Origin: Amycolatopsis acidiphila | Lineage (GTDB): Bacteria > Actinomycetota > Actinomycetes > Mycobacteriales > Pseudonocardiaceae | DNA length: 64,000 bases | Direction of reading: 5' to 3' | Assembly (NCBI RefSeq): GCF_021391495.1 | Contig: NZ_CP090063.1 | Coordinates: 186,001-250,000 of the forward strand | In this document: in pieces, positions 23,555 to 31,651 of the stretch | How positions within the stretch are numbered: position 1 is the stretch's first letter | Layout: each line of letters starts with the position of its first letter | The notes under the pieces: generated by a model | What the model was told of the DNA's origin: nothing | Seen by the model: the letters and a program-made list of their open reading frames with translations, nothing else | Databases searched by the model: none | Made by a program: the position numbers and the translations under genes

Positions 23555-25369
23555 TCAGTGGCCGAAGGGCAGGTCGTTGTGCAGGCTGTCCAGGCTGGGG
23601 GCCTCGGACAGCGCGGAGTGGTCCAGCGGAGAGGCCGAGTCGCTCAGCGGGCTGTGCGACACGGTGTCCGTGATCGGGTTGTCGGTGACGACGTGGGTCA
23701 GGTCGCCACCCTGCGGCAGCGGGTTCGCCACCGGCAGGTGCGGCAGCGCCTGGGGCAGCTCGGCCTGCAGGTGCACCGGCAGGTCCGAGGGCAGGTGGGT
23801 CGGCAGCTCCGACGGCACTGCGGGCAGCGCCGGGGTGGCCGGCAGGTGCGCGGCCTGCTCGGAAGCCGTGGCGGTGGCCTGGTTGACCCCGTCACCGACC
23901 TGGGCACCGGCGGCGGTCACCGCGTCCGCGACGTTGGCGTCGGGGCCGGCGCTGGGGCCGAAGCCGGTCAGGTAGCTACCGAGGGTCGTGGAACCCGTCT
24001 CGACCGGCTCGCTGATCAGCGCGCCACCCGAGGAGACGAAGTCGGCCAGGGTGCCCGCGGCCGGGGCGCTCTTGGCCAGCGCGTCCGAGTCGAGGCCGTC
24101 GCCGAGGTCGCCGACCGAACCGAAGCTCGGGAGGGTGGCGGGGATGCCCGCGGTGCCCACCGAGTAGCTGCCGAGGCCGGACGCGGTCTCCACGCCACCC
24201 GCGAGGGCGTCGGTGCCGGCGATGCCGCTGCCGGTCACGCTGCCCAGCTGCGAGTCCGCGGCACCGGCCAGCGCGACGCTGTCGGTCGAGGCGGTGGCAC
24301 CGGCGGCACCCGCGGCCTCGTCACCGCTGTAGGCCAGGCTGCCGGCGAAGCTGTCGGTGGTGCTGCTGGTCGCGGTCTGGACGGTGCCGACGTAGGGCAG
24401 GTCCAGGTTCGGGGTCGACACGGGCAGCGTGTTCAGCGGCAGGCCGTCCAGCTCCGGGGTGTCCAGCGGCAGGCCGCCGAGGTCGGAGGCCGAGACGGGC
24501 AGGTCGCCGAGCGCCGGGGCGTCGACGGGCAGGCCGTCCAGCTTGGGGGCGTCCAGCGGCAGGTTGCCGACGGGCAGGTCGGAAAGGCTGGGGGCCGCGA
24601 CCGGGAGGCCGTCGATGGGCAGCTCGCCGAGCGACGGGGCCGCCAGGGGCAGGTCCGACACCGGCAGGTCGCTCAGCGAAGGCGCCGCGAGGGGCAGGCC
24701 GTCGAGCTTGGGGGCGTCCAGCGGCAGCTCACCGACGGGCAGGTCGGAAAGGCTGGGGGCCGCAAGCGGGAGGCCCTCGGTGGGCAGCTCGCTCAGCGAC
24801 GGGACCGCGACGGGCAGGTCGGAGAGGCTGGGGGCCGCGAGGGGCAGCTCGCCGACGGGCAGGTCCGAGAGGCTCGGGGCCGCAAGCGGGAGGCCCTCGG
24901 TGGGCAGCTCGCTCAGCGACGGGACCGCGACGGGCAGGTCGGAGAGGCTGGGGGCCGCGAGGGGCAGCTCGCTCAGTGAGGGCGCCGCGAGGGGCAGGTC
25001 GCCCAGCCCGGGCAGCGCGGGGGCGGACACCGGCAGCGAGCGCTCAGCGGACTCGGTCCCCGGCAGGGAAACGGGCAGCGCGTGGGCGGCGTCGGCGACG
25101 GCGGTCAGGTGCGCGATGGCGTCCTGCAGGCCGCCTGCACCGGCACCGGCGGGCAGCGTGGACAGGACGGACTCGAGCGCGTCCGCGGCGGGAACCGGCG
25201 CGTAGTCGACAACGAGCGGGGCGACTTCCCTGATGTCCTGCGGCGTCACGTCGCTCAGCCCGGCGCGCTCGAGCGCAGCGGTCGGGTCGGCGGTGAAGGC
25301 CGACCGGGCGGCGTCGTCGGTCAGCAGGTTCAGCACGAAGTCGTGCAGCGTCTGGGCGGGGAGGGACAA
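23555..25369 (-). CDS. iniB: IniB-like repeat protein (paralogue 1)
   Basis: The 604-residue protein has the IniB N-terminal helical domain (LHDFVLNLLTDDAARSAF, residues 8-25, and ADPTAALERAGL), a long Leu-Pro-Ala-Ser repeat tract (124-326), a Gly/Ala/Ser-rich region and a C-terminus ending HNDLPFGH. No signal peptide is evident. Mycobacterial IniB is the first product of the cell-wall-stress operon iniBAC. The start is a TTG with GGAG six bases upstream, the same spacing as in the second paralogue at 59113-60237, which also shares the N-terminal domain and the DLPxGH tail. It leads the operon to iniA and iniC. Confidence 0.82.
   Translation of the reverse strand: MSLPAQTLHDFVLNLLTDDAARSAFTADPTAALERAGLSDVTPQDIREVAPLVVDYAPVPAADALESVLSTLPAGAGAGGLQDAIAHLTAVADAAHALPVSLPGTESAERSLPVSAPALPGLGDLPLAAPSLSELPLAAPSLSDLPVAVPSLSELPTEGLPLAAPSLSDLPVGELPLAAPSLSDLPVAVPSLSELPTEGLPLAAPSLSDLPVGELPLDAPKLDGLPLAAPSLSDLPVSDLPLAAPSLGELPIDGLPVAAPSLSDLPVGNLPLDAPKLDGLPVDAPALGDLPVSASDLGGLPLDTPELDGLPLNTLPVSTPNLDLPYVGTVQTATSSTTDSFAGSLAYSGDEAAGAAGATASTDSVALAGAADSQLGSVTGSGIAGTDALAGGVETASGLGSYSVGTAGIPATLPSFGSVGDLGDGLDSDALAKSAPAAGTLADFVSSGGALISEPVETGSTTLGSYLTGFGPSAGPDANVADAVTAAGAQVGDGVNQATATASEQAAHLPATPALPAVPSELPTHLPSDLPVHLQAELPQALPHLPVANPLPQGGDLTHVVTDNPITDTVSHSPLSDSASPLDHSALSEAPSLDSLHNDLPFGH
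24392..25000 (-). repeat. Leu-Pro-Ala-Pro-Ser-Leu repeat tract with an exact 120-bp tandem duplication
   Basis: Units of about 10-13 residues such as LPLAAPSLSDLPV repeat at least 14 times. Within the tract the DNA at 24761-24850 recurs at 24881-24970 without change, a 120-bp (40-residue) tandem duplication that points to recent expansion. Confidence 0.9.
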
Positions 25370-25435
25370 CGAAGTCTCCGCAATCTAGGGGTTGGTCATG
25401 AGGTGATCGCTCGGCACCCGGCCGGGCAACTCGGT

Positions 25436-25537
25436 TCAATCTAGGCATCACCGCAGGTCCTGCCATCGGGGATCGGACCCGGTCCCCGTCCCCGGATCGT
25501 GGCGCGGCACCGTTAGGGGGTTAGGGGATGTAACCCC
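25436..25537 (-). promoter_or_regulatory. iniB-like promoter 1 with conserved three-part architecture
   Basis: On the minus strand a -10 like TAGATT lies at 25443-25438. Conserved blocks CTAGGcATCA (25441-25450), CATCGGGGATCG (25464-25475) and GTTAGGGGATgTaACCC (25520-25536) occur at the same relative spacing in the promoter of the second paralogue. The outer block is a dyad, GGGGTTA (25517-25523) and TAACCCC (25531-25537), suitable for an activator. Confidence 0.75.
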
Positions 25538-25586
25538 AACGCAGGCCTTTGGTACGAAAGGACGACTCCTAGGAGGCAGCACTCGA

Positions 25587-26729
25587 ATGCGTTACGTCCT
25601 CGGTATCGACATCGGTGGCACCCGGATCAAGGCCGCCGTCTGCCGTCGTGCGGGGGAGTTCTGGGGCGAGCCCGAGGTGGTGTGCTCGCTCGAGTCGGTC
25701 CTGCACGTCGCCCCCGACGCGACGGTCGTCGCAGGTCCGGAGGCCCGGCGGCGTGCGCTGGTGGAGCCGGAGCGGATCGCGCGCGGGTTCTCCCGCCGCG
25801 TCGGCGACGACGTCCCCATGCTGCTGGGCGACGAGCTGTACCGGCCCGATTCGCTGACGGCGGTCGTCGCCGGCTGGGTGGCCGACCAGGTCGCCGAGGC
25901 CGAGGGCGGCGAGGCGGACCGCATCGCGCTGACCCATCCGCCGAGCTGGGGTCGTTACCGGCGCGCGTTGCTCAACGACGCGCTGAACGAAGCCGGCATC
26001 CCCGGCGCCCTGCTGCTGCCGAACTCGATCGCAGCGGCCGAGAGCCTGCTCGTTCGCGAGCGGGTCGAGGTCGGCAGCCTGCTCGCGGTGTGCCGGCTCG
26101 GCGGTGAGTACGTCGACACCGCCCTCCTGCGACGGGGCCCGGCCACCTTCGAACTGGTCGCGCACGACGAGCAGCTGGCGCCCGCGCTGGACGACCTGCT
26201 CGCCGAGCACGTCGCCGGCCGTTTCGGCGGCGACCCGGCCGAGCTGCGCGACCTGTGCGTCGAGACCAAGGAGCTGCTGTCGACCTCGCCCGAGGTCGAC
26301 GTGCCGGGGCGGGTCACCCGCACCGAGTTCGAGCGGCTGGTCCGGCCGCTGCTGACGATCTCGCTGGCACCGCTCGAGAAGTACGAGCAGGTCTCCACGG
26401 TCCTGCTGGTCGGCGGTGCGGCCCGGATCCCGCTGGTCGCCCGGCTCGCGGAGGAGTCGCTGGACTGCCGGGTCGTGGTCGACCCCGACCCGGCCACCGC
26501 CGCCTGCCGCGGCGCGGCGCTGGCCTCGCGCCCGCCCGCCGAGGCGCCCCCGGAGTCGACGGCGCTGGTGCCCAGAGTGACGGGCTATCCCGACCTCGAC
26601 CCGGACGAGGTTTACGATGCCGAACCCGCACCGCCACGACCGCCGGTCGTGCTCACGCCGCTCGAACCGCCGCGTCGCCGGTTCGTGTCGACGCGGCGCA
26701 GCGGTTCCCGAGACGAGGACGACGAGTGA
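25587..26729 (+). CDS. Hsp70-family ATPase-domain protein
   Basis: The 380-residue protein has the actin-like ATPase fold of Hsp70: phosphate loop DIGGTRIKAAV (residues 8-18), the second phosphate region and the adenosine motif LLVGGAARIPLV (about 271-282). It stops after the ATPase domain with a short proline-rich, acidic tail, and lacks the substrate-binding domain of DnaK. The start has AGGAGG upstream. It is divergent from the iniB-like gene and overlaps a LuxR-type regulator gene, so it may be a nucleotide-dependent co-sensor in cell-wall-stress signalling. That role is inference. Confidence 0.82.
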   Translation: MRYVLGIDIGGTRIKAAVCRRAGEFWGEPEVVCSLESVLHVAPDATVVAGPEARRRALVEPERIARGFSRRVGDDVPMLLGDELYRPDSLTAVVAGWVADQVAEAEGGEADRIALTHPPSWGRYRRALLNDALNEAGIPGALLLPNSIAAAESLLVRERVEVGSLLAVCRLGGEYVDTALLRRGPATFELVAHDEQLAPALDDLLAEHVAGRFGGDPAELRDLCVETKELLSTSPEVDVPGRVTRTEFERLVRPLLTISLAPLEKYEQVSTVLLVGGAARIPLVARLAEESLDCRVVVDPDPATAACRGAALASRPPAEAPPESTALVPRVTGYPDLDPDEVYDAEPAPPRPPVVLTPLEPPRRRFVSTRRSGSRDEDDE

Positions 26730-28972
26730 TCCTGCTGGACGAGCCCACCGAACGCGTCTGCGCCGCCATCGTGTCCGGCGAGCTCGCGCCGGTCCGGCTC
26801 GCGATCGTCGCGCCCGGCGGCTACGGCAAGACGGCCGTGCTCGAGCACCTCTCCGGCGCCGACGTGCGCCTGGTCGACGATGCGCACCTGCTCGGCGATG
26901 CCGAGCTGACGGAGCTGCTGCGCTACCTCGACGACGAGCAGGCCCAGATCGTGATCGCGACGAGGCCGCATCCGCGCCGGGTCGCGCTGAACCAGGTGCT
27001 CGCGCGCCTGCGCGGACAGCTCGTGCTCCGGCCGTTCGACGTCGGGCAGACGACGGAGTTCCTCGACGCGACGGACTCGCCGGAGCTGGCCGAGTTCGTG
27101 CACGTCCAGACCGGTGGTGTGCCCGGGCTCGTGCGGGCGGCCTCGGACCTGAGCCTGCTGCGGCACGAGCTCGACCACGCTGGCGAGGACGTCGTGCGGT
27201 TCCTGCTCGCCGCCGAGGCCGGAGCGGGGCCGGATCTCGCCGGCGGCACGATCGAGGCCGCCCACGCCACGGGTCTGCTCGCCGCGGACGGCAGGCTGCT
27301 GCCGATCGCCGCGCGGGCGCTGCGTGAGCTGATGCCGCGGGACCGGCAGATCGCGTTGCGCCGTCAGCTGGTCGAACGGCAGCTCGAGCGCGGCGGTCCG
27401 GTGCTGCGGCTGATCAAGCCCCTGCTCGACGCGGGCCTGACCGGACCGGACATCGGCGCGGCCTTCGAAGTAGCCGCCGAAGAGGCGGACCCGGCGCTGG
27501 CGGCGCGGCTGTACGAGGCCGCAGCCAAGGCGGGACGGCAGGTCGGCGCCCGCTGGGCGGAAGCCCTCGCGCGGGCAGGCGACTTCGACGGGGCGTTGCG
27601 CCTCGCGGACGACGTGATCGGCGCGGTGAACGCACCGGAGCGCGCCGAGGGAGCCCGTGTCGCCGGCACGGCCCTCGCGCACCGCGGTCAGCTCGCCCGC
27701 AGCGCGGAACTGTTCCAGTGGGCGGACACCGGGGACGCCCAGTGCTTCGCGGCGATCGCCCTCGTCGGCACGGGCCGGGTCGCGGAAGCCCGGCAGGCGC
27801 TGGACAAGTGCAGCGGCGACGGCCCGCCGACGCTGTTGTCGGGCGCGGTGTCCGGTGCGGCCCGCGGGGTCGTCGAGTCGGTGACCGAGCCGCCGGCGGT
27901 CGCTCTGTCCACTTTGGTCCGTTCGGCGGAGATGCTCGAACCGGTCTCCGCGCGGCTGCTGCTGCCCGACAGTCCCGCCGCGCTCGGCGCGCTCGTCGCC
28001 TTGCACAGCGGCGAGGCGGCGATCGCCGAACCGCTGCTGGAACGCGCGATCGAGGCGGGTTCGCTGGTGTCCCGGCACCGGCTCCTGCTGGCGTGGATCG
28101 CGATGGTGCGTGGCGACGAGGAGGTGGCCGCGGCACGCCTTCGCGACGCGGGCGACAACCTGTCGCCGCGGGACTGGCTGTTCGCCGTCGGCCTGCGGGT
28201 CGGGCTGGCGCGCCGGGCGAGCGACCTGGCCGCGTTGCGCCGGATCTGGGGGCAGGCCCGGGAAGCGGTCATCCGGCACCCGGTGGACCTGTTCACGTTC
28301 CTGCCGTTCGGCGAGTTCGAGGTCGCCGCGGCCCGGCTGGGCGAGCGGGACCGGCTCGCGCCGCACCTGCGCCAGGCCCGGCAGCTGCTGACGGCGCTCG
28401 GCGATCCGCCGTTGTGGGCCACGGCCCTGCACTGGAGCGGGCTGCACGCCGCGATCCTCGACGAGCAGCCCGGCGAAGCGGCGGAGCACGCGGGTGCGCT
28501 GGCGACCGGTGCGGGCGCGGGACCGTACTTCGCCGCGATGTCGCAGGCGGCGGAGTGCTGGCTGAAGGTCCTCGGCGGCGACGTCGACCCGAACGCGGTC
28601 GAAACGGCGGCGCGGGGCCTGCACGACATCGGCCTGTGCTGGGACGGCGCGCGGCTGGCGGGGCAGGCGGCGATCCGCACGTCGGACCGCAAGGTGATGG
28701 TGGCGTTGCTGGACTGCGCGCGGGTGCTGCAGGGGCGTGAACCGTCGGCGACGGCCGGCCCGGCACGGTTGAGCGACCGCGAACGGCAGGTCGCCGAACT
28801 GGTGCTCGCGGGGCTGACCTACAAGCAGATCGGCGACCGGCTGTTCATCTCGGCGAAGACGGTCGAGCACCACATGGCCCGCATGCGGCAGCGGCTCGGC
28901 GCGGGCAGCCGCAGTGAGCTGCTGGCGGAGCTACGCGCCGAGCTGGAGCCGTCGGCTCAGGGCACGACCTGA
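26726..28972 (+). CDS. P-loop/LuxR-type regulator, possible IniR equivalent
   Basis: This 748-residue regulator has an N-terminal AAA/STAND-like ATPase (Walker A GGYGKT at 31-36, VDDAHLL at about 52), a long helical TPR-like middle and a C-terminal LuxR helix-turn-helix (LSDRERQVAELVLAGL, then KQIGDRLFISAKTVEHHMAR). This is the architecture of large LuxR (LAL/MalT-type) activators. In M. tuberculosis the ATPase-regulator IniR (Rv0339c) lies beside iniBAC; the same neighbourhood here suggests the same job. GTG overlaps the Hsp70-like stop (GTGA). It converges with the L,D-transpeptidase gene, overlapping by 16 bases. Confidence 0.8.
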   Translation: MILLDEPTERVCAAIVSGELAPVRLAIVAPGGYGKTAVLEHLSGADVRLVDDAHLLGDAELTELLRYLDDEQAQIVIATRPHPRRVALNQVLARLRGQLVLRPFDVGQTTEFLDATDSPELAEFVHVQTGGVPGLVRAASDLSLLRHELDHAGEDVVRFLLAAEAGAGPDLAGGTIEAAHATGLLAADGRLLPIAARALRELMPRDRQIALRRQLVERQLERGGPVLRLIKPLLDAGLTGPDIGAAFEVAAEEADPALAARLYEAAAKAGRQVGARWAEALARAGDFDGALRLADDVIGAVNAPERAEGARVAGTALAHRGQLARSAELFQWADTGDAQCFAAIALVGTGRVAEARQALDKCSGDGPPTLLSGAVSGAARGVVESVTEPPAVALSTLVRSAEMLEPVSARLLLPDSPAALGALVALHSGEAAIAEPLLERAIEAGSLVSRHRLLLAWIAMVRGDEEVAAARLRDAGDNLSPRDWLFAVGLRVGLARRASDLAALRRIWGQAREAVIRHPVDLFTFLPFGEFEVAAARLGERDRLAPHLRQARQLLTALGDPPLWATALHWSGLHAAILDEQPGEAAEHAGALATGAGAGPYFAAMSQAAECWLKVLGGDVDPNAVETAARGLHDIGLCWDGARLAGQAAIRTSDRKVMVALLDCARVLQGREPSATAGPARLSDRERQVAELVLAGLTYKQIGDRLFISAKTVEHHMARMRQRLGAGSRSELLAELRAELEPSAQGTT

Positions 28973-29577
28973 ACCGGGTCGCCGACGCCGAGGGTGTTGA
29001 AGAACTTCAGCGACGCGCTGCTCGAGAGGTGCACGCAGCCGTGTGAAGGGGTCGACAGGCTGCCCGTGTGGAAGGCGTCGCCGGGGTAGAAGAACACCGA
29101 GTTCGGCATCTCGGCGTCGTCGAACTCCTTGCTGTAGTGCATCTTCTCCTTGTAGAGCACGTTGAAGGTGCCCGCCGGAGTCGGGTAGCCCTTGCGGCCG
29201 GTGGTGATCGAGACCGGGCCGTAGACGACCTTGCCGCCGCTGAGGAGCCAGGCCTTCTTGGCGGAGATGTCGACGCAGGCGCCCTCGGTGACCGTGCAGG
29301 GCACCGCCGGGCTCGCGGCGGGCTTGGTGGTGGTCTTCTTCGGCGTGGTCGTGGTCTTCTTGGGGGTGCTCGTCGTGGGCTTCGGCGCGCTGCTGACGCT
29401 GCTCGGCGGCGGGGCGGTCGTCATGGTCGTCGTCGGCGCGGCCGAGCTCGTGGAGATCGGCGTGCCCGCCGCGGCGAGCGGCTGCACGGCGGTGTTGTCG
29501 GTGCCCCCGGAACAACCGGCCAGTGCGACGGCCGCGGCCGCGCCGCTCAACGCCACCCAGATCTTGTTCACACGCAC
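28957..29577 (-). CDS. L,D-transpeptidase lipoprotein (YkuD domain)
   Basis: The 206-residue precursor has a lipoprotein signal with lipobox LAGC at 19-22, a Thr/Pro/Lys-rich linker (about 40-90) and a YkuD domain with the catalytic HGCVHLS motif near the C-terminus. It would form 3-3 peptidoglycan cross-links or tether proteins at the outer face of the membrane. The start is GTG. It lies beside the ini-like cell-wall-stress region, a fitting context. The YkuD domain is short but has the conserved histidine, serine and cysteine motif. Confidence 0.88.
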   Translation of the reverse strand: MRVNKIWVALSGAAAAVALAGCSGGTDNTAVQPLAAAGTPISTSSAAPTTTMTTAPPPSSVSSAPKPTTSTPKKTTTTPKKTTTKPAASPAVPCTVTEGACVDISAKKAWLLSGGKVVYGPVSITTGRKGYPTPAGTFNVLYKEKMHYSKEFDDAEMPNSVFFYPGDAFHTGSLSTPSHGCVHLSSSASLKFFNTLGVGDPVQVVP

Positions 29578-29802
29578 GCTGCCCCCACGGGTCGGTTCGG
29601 TCGGTTGTTACATCGATTGAGACGCCAGTTCGCTACGCCTGGTTGATGCCCGCTGGTCACGATCTTGTTGCGGTCTCTGAGGCGGGTGTTCGGGCGGTGC
29701 CGGTGAGCGACGCTCCGTGGCTTTGTCCGCTATGCCCGCCCCGCTGGTCGCGGAGTCGTGTGGTGTTGGCCGCGGCTCGGGGAGCAGTGGTGGGATGGGG
29801 AC

Positions 29803-31596
29803 ATGCGATACATCATCATCGGGGCCGGGGCGATCGGGTCCACCGTCGCGGCGCAACTGCACCTCGCCGGGATTCCGGCACTGCTGATCGCCCGGGGCGA
29901 GCACGGCGCGACGATTCGAGAGCAGGGCCTCCGCTACCTCAGGCCGGGCGGCGAGCAGCAGGTGCGGGTGCCCGTCGCGGGCGGCGCGAGCGAGGTCGAG
30001 CTGACGGCCGACGACGTGCTGGTGCTGGCGACCAAGACCCAGGACACCGAGGCGGTCCTGCAGGAATGGTCGTGGCGGTCCGCCGGTGAGGGTGTCGCCG
30101 CCGAGCTGCCCATCGTGAGCCTGCAGAACGGCCTCGAGAACGAGCGTGCCGCGCTGCGCCGGTTCCGGACGGTGTTCGGCGCGGCGTTGTGGCAGCCGTC
30201 GACCTACCTGAGGCCTGGCGAGGTGAGCGCGGAGGGCGCCGAAAAGCCCGGCATATTCTGGCTGGGCCAGTACCCGGCGGGCAATGACCCGCGCCTGGCG
30301 CAGATCGCGGACGACCTACTGGCCGCGGACTTCGCCGTGCAGGTCGTGTCCGATCTGTCGCATTGGAAGGCGGGCAAGCTGCTGACCAACCTCGGCAACG
30401 CGGTCGACGCCCTCTACGGCCCGAACAAGAAGGTGTCGGCGGAACTGCGGGCCGAAGCACTTCGCGTGTTCAAGGCCGCGGGCATGACGGCGGCCAACAT
30501 CGCCAAGGACTCCGAGGTGGACGTGTCGGTCGCGATGCCGGCGGAGGTGACCGACCGTCCTCGCGGCGGTAGCTCGACCTGGCAGAGCCTCGCGCGCGGC
30601 ACCGGCTCGGTCGAGGGTGACTTCCTCAACGGCGAGATCGTGCTGCTCGGCCGCCTGCACGGGGTGCCGACCCCGCTCAACGAGGCGATTCAGGCTCGGC
30701 TCGGCATGGCCGCCGAACGGCGGGAGGCGCCGGGCAGCGCGAACATCGAGGAGCTGCCGCGACCGGTTCCGCCGGTGCTGGTCACCGTCGACGAACTGGC
30801 CCGGCAGCTGGAGTCCGCGGACCCGCCCGTGCTGCTGGACGTCCGGTGGGCGCTGGGCGACCCGCACGGCCACCAGCACTACCTCGACGGTCACCTTCCC
30901 GGCGCCGTGTACGTCGACCTGGACACCGAGCTCGCCGCACCGCCCGTCCCCACCGAAGGCCGCCACCCGCTGCCCGACCCGGACGCGCTGCAAGCGGCGG
31001 CACGGCGGTGGGGCATCCGCGAAGGCTCTCGTGTGGTCGCCTACGACGACAACGGGAACCTCGCCGCGGCACGGGCGTGGTGGCTCCTGCGCTGGGCCGG
31101 CGTCGCGGACGTGCGGCTGCTCGACGGTGGCTTGAGTGCCTGGGGCGAGCGTCCATTGGAGACCGGCTTCGGGCGCACCCCCGAGCCGGGGGACGTCGTC
31201 GTCAAGCCCGGCAACATGCCCGTGCTGAGCATGGACGAGGCCGGCGGGTTCCCCGGCGTCCTGCTCGATGCCCGGGCGGGCGAGCGATACCGCGGTGAGC
31301 AGGAGCCCGTCGACCCGCGCGCCGGGCACATCCCGGGCGCGGTGAGTGCGCCGACAGGCGAGAACCTCGCCGCGGACGGCCGCTTCCTCGCTCCGGAGGA
31401 GCTGGCCGCTCGCTTCGAGAGCCTCGGCGCGACGGAGAACGCTGTCGGCGTCTACTGCGGATCGGGGGTGACCGCCTCCCACCAGATCGCCGCTCTCGAG
31501 CTGGCCGGTATCCAGGCAGCGCTGTACCCGGGCTCGTGGTCCCAGTGGTCCAACCACCCGGACCGGCCCGCCGCTACCGGTCCCGACCCGCGCTGA
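29803..31596 (+). CDS. Ketopantoate reductase-rhodanese fusion protein
   Basis: One uninterrupted 597-residue frame joins two enzymes. Residues 1-310 are a PanE/ApbA ketopantoate reductase-type dehydrogenase with GAGAIG (7-12) and the catalytic lysine in SHWKAGKLLTNLGN. Residues about 325-590 are a tandem-domain sulfurtransferase whose second rhodanese domain has the active cysteine in VYCGSGVTA (C552). The first rhodanese domain has YDDNGN and no cysteine, which is normal. PanE makes pantoate for coenzyme A, and the link to sulfur transfer is not obvious. The ATG follows a GGGATGGGGA purine tract. Confidence 0.85.
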   Translation: MRYIIIGAGAIGSTVAAQLHLAGIPALLIARGEHGATIREQGLRYLRPGGEQQVRVPVAGGASEVELTADDVLVLATKTQDTEAVLQEWSWRSAGEGVAAELPIVSLQNGLENERAALRRFRTVFGAALWQPSTYLRPGEVSAEGAEKPGIFWLGQYPAGNDPRLAQIADDLLAADFAVQVVSDLSHWKAGKLLTNLGNAVDALYGPNKKVSAELRAEALRVFKAAGMTAANIAKDSEVDVSVAMPAEVTDRPRGGSSTWQSLARGTGSVEGDFLNGEIVLLGRLHGVPTPLNEAIQARLGMAAERREAPGSANIEELPRPVPPVLVTVDELARQLESADPPVLLDVRWALGDPHGHQHYLDGHLPGAVYVDLDTELAAPPVPTEGRHPLPDPDALQAAARRWGIREGSRVVAYDDNGNLAAARAWWLLRWAGVADVRLLDGGLSAWGERPLETGFGRTPEPGDVVVKPGNMPVLSMDEAGGFPGVLLDARAGERYRGEQEPVDPRAGHIPGAVSAPTGENLAADGRFLAPEELAARFESLGATENAVGVYCGSGVTASHQIAALELAGIQAALYPGSWSQWSNHPDRPAATGPDPR

Positions 31597-31601
31597 GTCC
31601 C

Positions 31602-31634
31602 GATCCCGCCCGTCGGCAACGACCGGGCGGGATC
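31602..31634. terminator. Bidirectional hairpin between convergent genes
   Basis: GATCCCGCCCG (31602-31612) and CGGGCGGGATC (31624-31634) form an 11-bp perfect stem in the 55-base gap between the fusion gene and the convergent permease gene. Confidence 0.7.
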
Positions 31635-31651
31635 GCGGACGGCCCGTGGGC

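Noticed and set aside
21586..24979. Very long plus-strand frames opposite iniA- and iniB-like genes
   Set aside because: The minus-strand frames have GTPase motifs and IniB domains; the opposite frames are low-complexity by-products of high GC and repeats.
24392..25000. Regular repeats resembling a CRISPR array
   Set aside because: The repeats are in frame, encode a Leu-Pro protein motif, vary in length and have no unique spacers; no cas genes are near.
26612..28873. 753-codon minus-strand frame opposite the LuxR regulator
   Set aside because: It is Arg/Gln/Val-rich without motifs, while the plus strand has Walker A and LuxR domains and a coupled start.
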